NCBI GenBank assembly: GCA_023525975.1
Contig: CM042034.1
Span: forward strand, 9,927,501 to 9,991,500
DNA length: 64,000 bases
DNA from: Smallanthus sonchifolius
Lineage: Eukaryota; Streptophyta; Magnoliopsida; Asterales; Asteraceae
Direction of reading: 5' to 3'
Shown: positions 20,286-32,677 of the stretch, piece by piece
How the letters are laid out: each line of letters begins with the position of its first letter
Numbering within the stretch: position 1 is the stretch's first letter
Made by a program: the position numbers and the translations under genes
The notes under the pieces: model-generated
Seen by the model: only the letters and a program-made list of their open reading frames with translations
Database searches by the model: none
Told to the model about the DNA's origin: nothing

Positions 20286-21866
20286 TTTATACATATAAAG
20301 GGTACAAAAGACAAATAAGATGGAGTTCTTTATGACTAAGTTCATATTGATCACAGATAAAAAGAGATGTAAAGATAAATGTAATGTATCCCATTACCAT
20401 ACATGACAGATTTCAAGGCTACACGCACAACTAATCCTGTTAGAACTTCGTAGTTCGGTGTGCTTATGGGAGGAGAGAGTATTAATAAGTAATCTCGTGA
20501 GAAGTCATCTTCCAGTCACCAAAAAATGAAGCCGTGAGTAATTATATTCATATATGAGTATTGATGCATGTGTGTTGGTATATATTTTTATAATAGATTT
20601 GTAACATGATTATCAGGTTTAAAATTTATAAAATGATTATTACTTTTACTAACTACACACAATAGGCAAACGTATATATCACAACGTAATATAGTTTATG
20701 TAAGAACCAATTATCGAACAATTAAACACAATATCTTTTAATACTTAGTCTGTGTTATTGTTTAATCTAATAAAAAGAGTGTAAATGTTTTTTTTTATAA
20801 ATAGAAACAAGTGAGACAGGTAGAGAGGTTTTGAGAGATAATTAGATCAAGTGAATATCATTTGAGTTGGAATCCGCTGCTAAGAGATTGATGTTTTTTA
20901 ATAAATTAATGATGTGGTTAACTTGGGGGGTGGACAGCTCCTTGGTCCATATACTGCCCTAATAACCGTTGGAGTGCTAATGGGCTCCCGCAAACGTTAG
21001 ACTCTCCCTCTAGTTATTATTCAGACTAAGATTATCTTGTTAACTTGACTCCCAGCTAGGGCCACCAACATCGTATGACTCTTTGGAAAGTTGGAATACG
21101 CAACCCCTTCCAAACCACTTAATGAATAACTAAAATCAACTAATTTACTTTCTTAGAAAAAAGTGGAAGGGCTACAAACGTCGACCCTCAGTCTAAATGA
21201 ATAGCTAGAATAATGATCCGTCCTAACCACCTCCGACCAGAATTAAAGTAACCTTGATAATAAAAATATTTTAAATAAATATTACTTCATTCTTAAGTTT
21301 AGAACACCACGACTGTGGTTAAGACTAACGCGAGCCCAACATAGAAGAAGAAAAGAGATCTTAACAAGTAATCATAATAATCAATTTGTTTAATCATGCT
21401 TTCATAAAGACATGTGTTTTAGCTTAAGTGTTATTAATATCCCAAATACTTGTGTCAATTATTATTAGTTTAATACTTATTGAGATTTCTTTCATGATAT
21501 ACGATAGTTATTATTAAGAATATGCCAACATGTCAAAAACCATTATTAATCAATATATGCGGTAGTCTTGATCTTCATGACATTTAACATGTTTGAACTT
21601 GTTGATCAGATCTAATTATGATTCACTGAATGTTTAGATCATTGATTTTATCTTAATCTTTGGACTAGTTGATAATTGCATCTTGATGACAAGTTGTTAT
21701 CTTTGATCATAGCCATTGATTTTCTGAAGTAGAATATTATAAAAATGATCTTTACAACATTTAACATGTTAGAATTTGTTGATCATATCTTCTTGTGTTT
21801 CATTTGCATGTTTAATAACATGTATGTTGTATATGATTATCTTTAATGAACACTTGATAACACAAG
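20286..21866. other. Gene-free DNA
   Basis: No coding frame or RNA gene is supported. Around 21587-21640 and 21755-21810 are two diverged copies of an ACATTTAACATGTT..GAA.TTGTTGATCA block. A C/T-richer stretch at 20930-21240 has no recognisable identity. Confidence 0.5.
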
Positions 21867-21980
21867 TTATTTAATTTCTAACATTATCTAAATAATGATT
21901 CAGTCATATCTTAATTTGGACCTTATTTAATTTCTAACATTATCTAAATAATGATTCAGTCATATCTTAATTTGGACCTT
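21867..21980. repeat. 56-bp perfect tandem duplication
   Basis: Two adjacent identical 56-bp copies (21867-21922 and 21923-21978) beginning TTATTTAATTTCTAACATT and ending at GGACC. The identity implies a recent event. Confidence 0.95.
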
Positions 21981-22503
21981 AATGCCCCAATAGTATGTCT
22001 GAAGTGTTGCAATGCTGTGTAAAAAGCATAATGGTGCGTAAATATGTGATTACAATGGTGATGTGTAAAAAGCACTTGTAATTATACGGATACTCCTCGT
22101 CTAAAATACGTGTGTTAAGTCCAGGATATTTCTTACGTTTCACATGAAAAAAAATATTTTTTACAGGAACCAATCCCCCTCTTATATATATATAAACTAA
22201 TTTGAAAACCTATAATATAATTTGTTGGCATAAGTGATGCATACATTGAAGTTAAATCGTATTTGATGTATACGTATTGTTTGAATATTCTTTCTCTAGA
22301 CCAAATTTAATGTGAAGTTGATACTTATTAATTTAGTTATATTAAAAGACCATATTACATGGAATGTATTACTTTTTTTGGTATAATTTAATTTGAATAT
22401 AACAAATAGTTATACAAGAAACTTGCTTCGCTGCACATGCCTTTAGTTTGAAGTTTTGAGTGGTCTATAAGCTAGTGATTAATATTTAAGAACATGAATT
22501 ATT

Positions 22504-22841
22504 CGTAACTTCCAATGTGGTGTAGTGGTAGGAAGCCTGGATTTTCTAAAAAAGACTCAGGTTCTATCCTCACTAGCATCACTTTGGGAAGGGGCATGGT
22601 GGCTCAATGAAGGAAGACCTGGATCTTTGTGATCTCCGGTTCGATCCCGATGGCGTCCGGGTTTTACCACCAGTGGGCTTTCGGGCATGTGGGTTTTCCC
22701 CGGAACTGGAGATAACTTGGGGCGCTTAAGGGCTCCGTACGGCTGGGTTGGGCCAGCTGGCGGTAGCCTTTTGCCAATAGGTCACCCCGTACAAAGTACC
22801 TAGACAATTCTATGTTTGTTGGCCGTTCAAAAAAAAAGAAG
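22504..22841 (+). mobile_element. tRNA-derived SINE (338 bp)
   Basis: Flanked by ATGAATTATT direct repeats (22494-22503 and 22842-22851). The head has a pol III A box-like TGGTGTAGTGG and a B box-like GGTTCTATCCT. A second tRNA-like head follows with GGTTCGATCCC (near 22638), then a unique body and an A-rich tail AAAAAAAAAGAAG. Two tRNA-like modules in series suggest a compound SINE. Confidence 0.85.
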
Positions 22842-23179
22842 ATGAATTATTTATGTAAATGCCAGCCAAAAAATTATTACTATCAATAATTTATTGACTA
22901 GGGCTTTGTTTTAGTTTAATAAGGTGTTGATCTCAAGGTCTTAGTTGTTTTATAAGTCATATTATTTCCTACAAACAATTAATAAAAACCCATTACATTC
23001 ACATAACCTAGATAATAATAAAAATGTCAAGTATAGTTTAGTTTATATTTTTATACCGGGTAAATTTTAGTAAATAATAATATTATTTACACATTGATTT
23101 ATTTTAATGAGCTCTTTGATAGTTATGATCAATTGAACTAGTTAAATTGCATAAATGTAACCCCATGTAACATCTTATT

Positions 23180-23379
23180 ACAACCACTGGCTTAGCCTAG
23201 TGGTAAGGTGTATATTCAAAACTTTATCAAAATGGAGAGGTCTTGGGTTCAAGTCTCACATGTGACAAAAAAATAAAAAAGGGCTTCAGGTTGAGTCAAT
23301 TGGTTTTCTCACCTATAGTGAGTTTCCTCCTAAGGGTGGTGAAGATAATCGGATGGACCAGAATTATTGTTAAAAAAAA
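23180..23379 (+). mobile_element. tRNA-derived SINE (200 bp)
   Basis: Flanked by GTAACATCTTATT and GTAGCATCTTATT (23167-23179 and 23380-23392; 12 of 13). A box-like TAGCCTAGTGG and B box GGGTTCAAGTCTC lie in the first 90 bp. It ends TTGTTAAAAAAAA, a common plant SINE tail arrangement. Confidence 0.9.
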
Positions 23380-23795
23380 GTAGCATCTTATTTAGGTCTT
23401 TATATTGATTTGGTGGTTAACGTTTCTATAACTTGTTATGGTTCATGGTTTAAACTTACGAATTTGGGTTATATAAATAGCTAGCAGATGAAAAGAGAAA
23501 AAAATTGAAGGATGAAGTTAAGAAATTAGTAATTACAAATGTGAGTTGAGGTAATGCAAAAAGTTATAGGCATGATACATATGTGTTTATATATACACGG
23601 ACATGCCATTTCAGAACACTAATTTATTACGAGAACATGTAAAACAAACCTAAATCGTTTATTTATTTATTTTTATTTATGGTTCATATATATATATATA
23701 TATTACATTTTTATATACAAAGTATGTTATGTACTTAAAAAAAATTAAACTAATTTGTTTATATTTATATATATATATATATATATATGTATATT

Positions 23796-24094
23796 GGGTT
23801 AGGTTCAAATACTAACCAATATTTATGTGATAACCACTCTCAAACACAGTGTTACGTATACGCATCAAATAATGTTAAACACACGTAAACACTATGTGTC
23901 ACGTATATGTTACATTATTTGGTACGTATATGTAAGACTCACCATTTTCGTATTTATGTTCAAGATATATGTTCACGATACTTAAATATTATTTTAAGAA
24001 TCAAAAGAAAAAATAATTTGTAAATTATGTGATTATTTGATAGTGGTTAGCACGGTTATCACATAAAAAGTTGGTTAGTATTTGAACTTTTCCC
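23796..24094. mobile_element. MITE with GGTTCAAATACTAACC inverted ends
   Basis: Left GGGTTAGGTTCAAATACTAA and right (reversed) GGGAAAAGTTCAAATACTAA; similarity continues through ACCAA, TTTATGTGATAACC and a CTCTCAAA/CTATCAAA block, over 45 bp in total. It lies next to (AT)n runs at 23684-23702 and 23765-23790, so the TA-rich duplication cannot be counted. Confidence 0.75.
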
Positions 24095-24112
24095 TATATA
24101 TTTTAACTTTTA

Positions 24113-24314
24113 GAGGCTGTTTGGTAGCCTCTTAATGATTCCGCTAAAAGGCTACCTCTGAATTGTTCAGATGTAAGAGGTGTTTGTTTCGTTGACATCC
24201 CACATCTTAATGGTTCATATTATCTATTAAAGGTTCAGCTGAAAAACCATGTTAAGTCATTCAGACCTCTTAATGGTTCAACACTTAATGATTCATTACT
24301 TGCCAAACAACCCC
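24113..24314. mobile_element. Tourist-type (PIF/Harbinger) MITE
   Basis: Left end GAGGCTGTTTGGTAGC; the right end, reversed, GGGGTTGTTTGGCAAG. TTA target duplications lie at 24110-24112 and 24315-24317. The TTA duplication and TGTTTGG ends are diagnostic of Tourist-like elements. 202 bp, non-coding. Confidence 0.85.
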
Positions 24315-24317
24315 TTA

Positions 24318-26147
24318 ATGTGCTAAATTGTTGGTTTATGGTGAGTGATAGATGTTTTAAAACCAAGTTTTATTAACAAAAGTCATATTTGCATAAGTGT
24401 TGTCCAAAAATCAGTAAGTTTATAAATCTGACAGCTTTAATCCCTTTAGTTTTTATTTTAATCAATTAATTATGATAAATATTAAAAAGTAATTTTAAAT
24501 CTTATAAAACTTTTATGACTATTAAAACTACCATATTAATTTAGTAAGATCAGATTTTCACATTTAAATATCAATTTCTAGCATTTTTCTTATTTTTCTT
24601 ATTAAAATAAAGTTAAAACAATCAATTTTTGTATAAATATAAAAAATCAATTTTTCACCCAGACTTAGTTTGTTTATGTTCGAGTTACTGAAAAAATGAT
24701 GAAGTGTTATTTTTTTCATATTTTTTTATATATTTTGTATTTTTAATCATTTTAAGTGCATAAATTAAAGCACAAATTCAAAATAATAGCTACACTTATC
24801 CAAATTTAATGTAATTTTCACCATATCCTATTCCTAATAAGATAAGACCTCAGTAAAATTTTCAAAGCACCTGTGTTTTCGAATTTAGCCCTATTTAACA
24901 CAATAAATTTCAATTAAATATCAAATAAATTCCAAAAGTTGTAAAAATTAATTTTAAACCTTTTTCAATGTTATAAAGCTTCTGTGAATTTTTAAAAATT
25001 CATAATATAGATTTCTTATTTTCACCATTATTTTAATCTTAAATTAATAATAAAATACGCAATGACAAATTTCAAGTATCCAACCTCAACTTTCTTCATT
25101 ATTGCCAAATAACCGACCTTTATAAATTTTATGCAGTTCTTACAATTACCAAGTAAATAAGTGGGTAAAAGTTCATAATTTCAGGTCTAAATTCATACCT
25201 TGAGAAGTTTGATGTTTTTTATGATTATGAACGTACTTCTGATCAATTTGCTGATATTTTCACTCTTGTTGGTCATCCGCACTCATATTTGATTTCTGTG
25301 TATAATAAAAGGAATAATCGAACCGTCGTTAAACTCAACATTTATCTTTTCTATTTTTTTTATAAGTAACATATTATATGTTAGAAAAATGGTATATATC
25401 ACCGGTCCTATAACCCTATAAATTAAGCCGGTTGTAATCAAAATCGATCGGTTATAAAAAGCTGGAAACTAAAACAATGATCATAAGTTTAGTTTTAACT
25501 CATAATCTAATCAACAATACCCATCCTTAGATATGAGCATAACACCAAATTCAATATGTTAATCTTCTTCACCCTACTCGACCTAATCCGATAATTCAAT
25601 CTTAACATGAATTGTCAGTCATAACTTTTTTATAATGTATTAAAATTCTTGTGTATTTTAATAAAGTTTGATTAGACCATTAGGAATAACTAAAAAGAAA
25701 AAGAGAGTGGGTTACGTTGAGATTGAGGAGCATATTTCCAGAGCTGACAAGATCCATATGGAGCTCATACTTGCTCCAAATTTTACTTTTGGGAGGGAGG
25801 TTAACAAAGTGTTCAATTTATTATTAAAAGTCGAAAAAAAAAAGCTTACACATTTCCAATGGGAATTTAACTAAAGCCCATCTTAAAGATTTTATAGGGA
25901 TAAAAAGGGGTTGAAATTTGTGTCTTAAAGCCTATTTTTGTAACTTTAAGAAAAGAAACTATATGTATAGATGTGTCTATGAACAAATTTATTAATCTAA
26001 ATGGTGTATATGTAACTATGTTTACATATATGTGTTTGGTGACGAATTAAGAAACTTTTTTTAAGGGGTTTATTGTTTGAAATTATCAGATTTACCATTA
26101 TATAACTATGTTTATAGATGTGTCTAGGAACAAATATATGAATCTAA
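24318..26147. other. AT-rich gene-free DNA; one exon-like patch
   Basis: At 25184-25360, after an acceptor-like tttcag, a short open stretch reads LEKFDVFYDYERTSDQFAD and continues for ~50 residues. It matches no family I recognise and has no partner exon. Around 25965-26060 and 26120-26147/26489-26520 are two diverged direct copies of a GATGTGTCTA..GAACAAAT block. Confidence 0.4.
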
Positions 26148-26488
26148 GGGTGATGGGGTCATTAACCCATCTACTCATTTACTCATCAAAACTGTCTAAT
26201 AGAATTTTGTCACCTTAAAACTACTTATTTACTCAGATTTCATTGGAAACACCCTACTCATTTACTCATCCACTTTTTTAAAAAAAGAATACATTTAAAA
26301 AGAAATGGTGTGTGTGGTAGTAGTGGGGTCCACTAGAGAGAGAGTAGAAAGAGAGTGGAGTGGTGAGTGTTTAGACTCGGGCAACTTACCTGGACAAGCA
26401 ACTCGAACCATTGGGGGCGGTGTTCCAACTTTACTCGGCTATTCTCTTTCCTACCCGGCCATGCCCGAGTAGGGCGCCCCCATCACCC
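26148..26488. mobile_element. MITE with GGGTGATGGGG ends (341 bp)
   Basis: Perfect 11-bp inverted ends GGGTGATGGGG/CCCCATCACCC. The interior is non-coding with ACTCATTTACTCAT repeats and a GAGTAGA..GAGAGTGGAGTGG purine run. It interrupts the second copy of a local duplication (see 25965-26060), which gives independent support for the insertion. The target duplication is unclear. Confidence 0.75.
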
Positions 26489-26497
26489 TGTGTTTAG

Positions 26498-26830
26498 TGG
26501 CGAACTCATGAACTTTTTTCGAAGGGTTCACTGTTTTTAGATGCCTCAATTTCATAGGGTCGGACATAAAAAATTTCGATTCGGTTCAGTTTGATTGTTC
26601 AGGTCGGGTAAGGTTCATCACACACACGTATCATTCTACATTCATTCCTACCCAAAATAATAATAAATTTTCAATCTTTTCAAGATTCTAATTTCTGGGT
26701 CTGCATCAACACATCATTCCACTTCAAATTCACATATCAAAATATGATACTGATCATTTTTCAACTTTTTTAATGGGTCCACCCTATATTTTTAAAGGGA
26801 TTCACCCCAATAAAACCAATTCCAATCAAT
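26498..26830. mobile_element. Fragment of hAT-type element related to 42579-43925
   Basis: Starts AGTGGCGAACTCATGAACTT and shares GGGTTCACTGTTTTTAGATG with the element at 42579. It ends in ...AAGGGATTCACCCC. Ends and duplications are not resolved. Confidence 0.5.
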
Positions 26831-27437
26831 CACGTAGTAATTAAATTAAATTTTATTTTATTTATAATGACATCAATGTAATATTACATATTTTACTTAA
26901 AAATCATTTTACGTACCGTGTTACATCTACATAAAATGATATTTTTGGTCAAAATCATTTTCGAGCATTCACAGCTCGTTCCTTATCCTTAAAAGTTATA
27001 ATTACACTAAAATCACTATTTTTTCTCTTTTTCAATTAAATAATACTTTTTATACATTTATAGTTACCTTTTCTCTCTCCTCCACTCACAACTACTTTAA
27101 AAAAATATTTAAAAAATTATATAAGTGAACAATGTTTTCACAAATATATAAAAAATATATACATTTTCTCTCTCCTACACACACAAACACTTTAAACCAC
27201 TCCTTAAAATATACAAAACACACTTACAAACATATACAGAACTGGCTCTGAATGCTCTTACATTGATACCCTTGAAATAAATTAAAAGAATAAATAATTT
27301 AAAAATTATACGATTGTCTAGTGATTGTTTTCACGATTTTCATATACATAATATTTTCCCTAGATTTATAAACCTCCTTTTAAATATAAATCAACTGTAT
27401 AAAAGCACATAAAATTAACTAGGTAATTGAACGGGGA

Positions 27438-27552
27438 GGCACGATTGTGCCTCATGCTTGGGCACGGTTGTGCCACAAAGCTAGGCACGATCGTGTCTCA
27501 TGCTCTGACACGATTGTGCCTCATGCCTAGACACGGTCGTGTCTGGTCGTGT
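27438..27552. repeat. 23-bp palindromic tandem array
   Basis: Five units with exact 23-bp period, starting at 27438, 27461, 27484, 27507 and 27530. Each starts with a 14-bp near-palindrome of the form G(G/A)CACG(A/G)T(T/C)GTG(C/T)C (for example GGCACGATTGTGCC), followed by a 9-bp CTCATGCTT-like spacer. It is GC-rich in an AT-rich region. The overlapping open frame is a translation of the repeat. Confidence 0.9.
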
Positions 27553-27559
27553 GTTACTG

Positions 27560-28370
27560 TTCAATTCCTAAGATTTTTCAATATGAAGGAGAATTTTAAG
27601 ACGAAACATGATACACTAACCTATAAAAAAAAATACATAATTACATTACCTTGTCAGGTCATAAATATATCTTATAGCAACCAACATAATTAAAATCCAT
27701 GTTGCTATTTCATAAAATTGTAGAATATAATAAAATGAAAACTCTAAAGGGTGTAACGCATATTGATTACACTATCATCGATCATACCATTTCATATCTT
27801 CTTAAATAACTCACAAAGAATTTGTTTCGATACACAAACTACAATACTACATTACACTACATCTCACTTATATTCGCATGATAATGATAATGATTAAAAT
27901 TTAAGGCTTCCTGAGGACGTGGTCGGTCGGAGCGAAGAATCCATATATCACATGTGTAATATAATATTGTATGTAAAACAATATCTATTAATAAAATATA
28001 CTTGTGTCACCTTAGTGACAAGGTTTTGAAAAAAACATGGGACCAATTTTTGCAATACCTGCAGTTACAAACAGTTATAATCGTCAACCGTCATACCTGT
28101 TCAAGAAGAGTTGCTACGTTTCATTGTAACTTTTCGACCCCTGTATAAAGAAGTTTGATTGGTCTGTTTTCAACAACAAATTCACAATTTTGTTTTCTCA
28201 AAAATCACATCTCGTTCTTAGAAACACTTTATGTCTTATCCGATTGAAGATTCCATATATAGCGAAATACTTTAATCTGAAAGTAAAGTACGCTATTTAG
28301 AAAGCTATCCGGTCATTACGAAATCAAGAAACCTACATGATATATGGTTTTATTATTAATAGAAACTAGA
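27560..28370. other. Gene-free DNA; dispersed repeat at 28060-28160
   Basis: The stretch with CAGTTATAATCGTCAACCGT and CAACTTTTCGACCCCTGTATAAAG-like words at 28060-28160 has a diverged same-strand counterpart at 30195-30285, so it is part of a dispersed repeat, possibly LTR-derived. Nothing else is assigned. Confidence 0.4.
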
Positions 28371-28375
28371 AATGT

Positions 28376-28570
28376 TGTCCCGTGCTCCGCGACGGGAAAC
28401 GGATCTTAAACGGTTAAAACGGTGACATTAGCGTGGCTAAGCACAAAAAGAATCGTGTTTAAATAAATTTTGCCTCTTGCTCTGCAGCAGGATACGGACC
28501 TTAAATGGTTGAGGCGGTGACATTAACGTGGTTAAGCAAAAATAAAAAAACATGGTTAAATTTACAAAAG
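28376..28570. repeat. Two diverged ~95-bp tandem units
   Basis: CGGTGACATTAGCGTGG and CGGTGACATTAACGTGG recur 95 bp apart (near 28420 and 28515). Each unit begins with a CCCGTGCTCCGCGACGGG-like or decayed equivalent. This opening is typical of common eudicot repeats; the class is not certain. Confidence 0.6.
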
Positions 28571-28574
28571 AAAC

Positions 28575-31150
28575 GTATAAAGTTACGACGACTCGGTTGT
28601 GGAGACTGAAAGATAGATAAAAGACAGTTATATAACGGTACCGATATTTTTCAGTCGTGCACGTTACTGGCAGTCGATATAACCCACACTACATAAAAAC
28701 TACTCTATTCCAAATACGACTTCGTTTTTAATAAAATTTTCACCATGATGTCAAGAAAAAAAATTAAATAAACAAACTAAAAAGTTAAAAAAAATCAAAT
28801 TATATATATTATAGGAATAAACTTGAAAATTTAAAAACTCGAGGGGGTAAAAGTTACATCCTATAAATTTAAATGATCACTTTTGAAAATTATTAATAAA
28901 GTTAGGGGCTAAGTCAAATTATTAAAACTTGGCTGACACTTCAGATTAAGATTATTGTTAATACGCGTACACAAACAAAAAGGAAAATGATGAACAATCA
29001 AGCCTGAACATTGAAAAATATATGAGAAAACCATTAAACATACACAGAAATGTAAACCAAGTTTGCAATTTATATATTTTATTGATTTTTCTATAAATAC
29101 AGTTGAAACCAATAAAACACAACTCTCAAAGGGAAATTACATAGAGATAGAAGGTAAACGGGCAACAAGCTGCGCCGCCAACCCTTTTTTAATAATGCAT
29201 TTAGTGACAATTGAAAACAAGTTTGAACCTAAAACAAGTTTATGATTTTAAAAAATGAACCTTCAAGAAGAAATGGTTCCTTGCTACTCGATTATAGATA
29301 CAATCACAATTTTTCTTCCTTTTAATTTCCTCTTTGAATCCTCATAACGTTAAAAAACAATTGCCAAAACGAGTACTCGTATGTGGACTAGAGAAGATAA
29401 GTTTGTAGTGGTGGTGAACGTTAACTAGCAAGAAGACACTAACTATGGGGTATTATTTGTTTTTTTTGTTTTTGTTTCTTTTAGTTCTTGTTTTAATTTT
29501 TAATATTTTTGTTTTATAATAACAAGGATAAAATGGTAATTTCACGTTAAGTTAACTGATCTTTTAACGTCAGTGTATTACTCGTGAGTGAATAGTGAAG
29601 ACTAAAGGTGTATTTTTTAAGAAGATAAGACTAAAACCATATAAAAGACGATCATTAGTGTAATTAACTCTTATAAGTATTACTATTTAGATGAAAATAT
29701 ATGTTTATAATATTCATTCTAAAAAAATTATAAAATGTATTATTTAGGTGAAATAAATATGTATTTTACATGGTGATGTTTAGCCATAAATTGTCAGAAA
29801 ATTTATATGCCATTACTTTCATGTTTTTTTTTTTATTTTAGTGTTATCAGTGGTCACTATAGTCTAGTTGGATTTACTTAAAACCAAATGAAAAGTTGTA
29901 ATATAAACTTGTACGAGTTAGTAGGTGCGAAGTGCACACTCGAACATTACTATGCTAACTTTGGTATTTAGGAAGCTCTAAGCTTGTTAGGGGGAGAAGC
30001 CTCTACTATCGGGGTTAGCTCCCATATAGGGTTTGAAGAGGCAACAATGTAGGTCGGTAGCAAATGAAGCATCGGTAGCAACTTAATACCTCGATAGCTA
30101 CTTTGTGCTTCGGTGGGAATTGAGCGGTTGGTAGAAACTAAGTTACTATTATTAATATTTTCTACTTATGTTTGTATTAATGTGGGTACGAATGGTTATA
30201 ACCATCAACTATCACTCATTTTCATAAAAAAATTGGAACGATTTGTTGTAACTCTTCAACCTCTGTATAAAGATGTGGAGATTTCCACTGGCCAAAAGAT
30301 GAGTTGCATATTTGTTTTTTTGTTTTTCTTGATTCCTTTTATATATACACTAAACTTTATGTTTCTTATAAAAATCATTAAAAAATGAACTGCTCCTCCA
30401 TTTTAAGATTTATTTACGAGACACAATGGAACTCGTAATATAAAAATCTATATAGGAAGTTTTTAATATATATTTGTTAATATAATTAATTATAAATAAA
30501 GAAAACGAATAAACAAATTCAATTTTAGGTATTAAAAATATCTTCTTAGTAATGTAATTATCAAAACGAAATTGTTGTAGTTTGTAATTTAACTAGAAAT
30601 TCGTAACTAAGTTTCTTATAAATCTAAAATTTAGTTATTTTATTCTTTTTCAATTTAAGTTAAATTAGAAAAAAAAAATGATGTGACGGTGTGGAGACGT
30701 GAAACTGTTTTCCTTAAATATGGAGAGGTGTAAAAAAGTTATGGAATCTTGTGAACGGGTATGAATGTGTGAAAATACGTGGGTACTCCCTTAGTTTTAT
30801 AGTAAATATATTTTTACAATTAACCTTGAATTAATGGACATTTAATGTTACGATTATAGAAAATAAAAATAAAATAAATAAATAAAAAGTAAAAGGGAAA
30901 CAGTGCCAGTTCAGTAGTTGTTAAAATAGGGTCCACGTGTCAGCACCCTAAAAGAAAAAGACAAAAAGCGTCCTTCTGATTGGTTATACTCCCACGGTCC
31001 CACCTGTGTGATATTGACTATTTACCCTCTCGTAAATGTTAAAAACATTAAAACGGAAATACTTAGTAAAAACAAATGAAACACAAATAAAATATTTAAA
31101 ACACATTAACATAAATATATTTTAAGCTTGATAATAATATTATATATATT
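28575..31150. other. Gene-free DNA
   Basis: No frame with recognisable domains. Short frames at 29063-29245 and 30113-30388 look spurious. A repeat counterpart of 28060-28160 lies at 30195-30285. A CCACGTGTCAGCACCC word lies at 30934-30950, without a gene next to it. Confidence 0.5.
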
Positions 31151-31152
31151 TA

Positions 31153-31588
31153 TCTATATCTATACTATATAATAAATAATGGTTTTGACATATCACGTGT
31201 CGTCACCATATTCATTATCATCATTTTTTTTCGACTCCCTGTCTCTTATTTAATGCACTTCTATCTTTTAATAATAATATGTATTTAAAAAAAATGTTAA
31301 TTATACTAATAAAACACATTTATTTTAAATTATACTTTAAAATAAGAAACTTTGAAATAATTATGTAACTTTTATTTCAATCAAATAGTAATGAAATCCA
31401 ACTTATATTAAATAGTAATTAACGAATTTTCGAAACTCAATTATATATTAATTTTACGTATTTTGAATTTGTTTTCTATTCTTAATATATATGTAATATA
31501 TTTTTACACCTTTAAATATATATAAAAATTTAAAAAATTTATGTATTGATATTTTTCAACACGTGTGTAAACACGGGACGTAAACTAG
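31153..31588 (+). mobile_element. Non-autonomous Helitron H1
   Basis: Starts TCTATATCTATACTATATAA and ends CGTAAACTAG after a hairpin-like CACGTGTGTAAACACGGG, followed by T. TC at the 5' end, CTRR with a hairpin at the 3' end and no target duplication are the Helitron signature. 436 bp, non-coding. Confidence 0.75.
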
Positions 31589-31589
31589 T

Positions 31590-32013
31590 TATATAATAAA
31601 TTAAATTTTTGATGGGACACGTGTCACTTCCTGGTGCATCTTCAACATGTTTTTTCGTCTCTCTCTCATATTTAATAATGATATTAAACTAATATATTTT
31701 TAAGTATTTAATATAAATCTATTTATGGATACTTATTAACCAAATAAATTTAATATAAATTTGCATTTATCAATTACATAAAAAAGATTAATACTCAGTC
31801 GAAAAAATGTTTTATAAATTAACTTAATGTAATTTATAATTGTCACGTAAAATTAATTTTTTTAAACATATTTCGGGGAGTTTATGTGTTAACATTTACA
31901 AGTTTTTAAAGAAATAAAAAAATTTATTTCTAGGTAAGAAAGTTGTCGTTTAAAAAAAAGTATATAATATTATATTTAAATTACTCGTGTATTACACAGG
32001 ATTCTAACATAGT
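31590..32013 (+). mobile_element. Helitron H2, 5' end clipped
   Basis: Begins TATATAATAAATTAAA directly after H1, lacking the first ~13 bases of the family. It shares GGGACACGTGTCACTT with H4. It ends CGTGTATTACACAGGATTCT then AACATAG, a degenerate CTAG end. Confidence 0.6.
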
Positions 32014-32146
32014 TATCTAATAAATAAAAGTTTTTCATTTCACGTAACGTTTTCATATTTATTCTTATAATTTTTTTCTTCATTCTCCCTCTTATTAAAT
32101 ACCCATCTATTTTTTAGTAATAATATATTTTTAAAGAAAACACTAA

Positions 32147-32611
32147 TCTATATCTATACTATATAATAAATAAAGGTTTTAGTGGGACACGTGTCACTTT
32201 CTGATGCATTCTTAACATGTTTTCTCATATGTTTCTCCTATTTAATAATGATATTAAAATAATACATTTTTAAGCATTTAATATTAATCTATTTATGGAT
32301 ACTTATTACCCAAATAAATTTGATATAAATTAACATTTATCAATTATGTAAAAAGAATTAATACCTAGTTGAAAAAAATATTTTAAAAATAACTTAACGT
32401 AATTTATAATCGTCATGTCAACGTACATTTTTTAAAAACATATTTTGGCGAGTGTATGTTTTAACATATTACATTTTATTCAACACACATATTACACGAG
32501 TTTATTCAACTCGTGTAATACACAAGTTTTTAAAGAAATACAATTTTTATTTCTAAGTATATATAACATTATATTCATATTACCCGTGTATTACACGGGA
32601 TTCTAACCTAG
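32147..32611 (+). mobile_element. Helitron H4, inserted in H3
   Basis: Starts TCTATATCTATACTATATAA between A and T. It ends CCCGTGTATTACACGGG (an inverted repeat) then ATTCTAACCTAG. 465 bp, non-coding. Confidence 0.8.
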
Positions 32612-32677
32612 TTATATTAATCAAACATATTTATTTTTTGTTTTCTATCATTAATATATGTAATATATTTTTACACA

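Noticed and set aside
22504..22575. tRNA gene at the SINE head
   Set aside because: The B box is altered (GGTTCTATCC), no acceptor stem closes, and the unit lies inside SINE target duplications.
25184..25360. Exon of a host gene
   Set aside because: Short, no partner exons, no recognisable family; kept only as an exon-like patch.
27438..27552. CRISPR-like array
   Set aside because: Units are contiguous, palindromic and lack unique spacers, and the genome is plant nuclear.
27427..27693. 88-aa frame with repeated CLM/GH words
   Set aside because: Direct translation of the 23-bp palindromic array; no domain.
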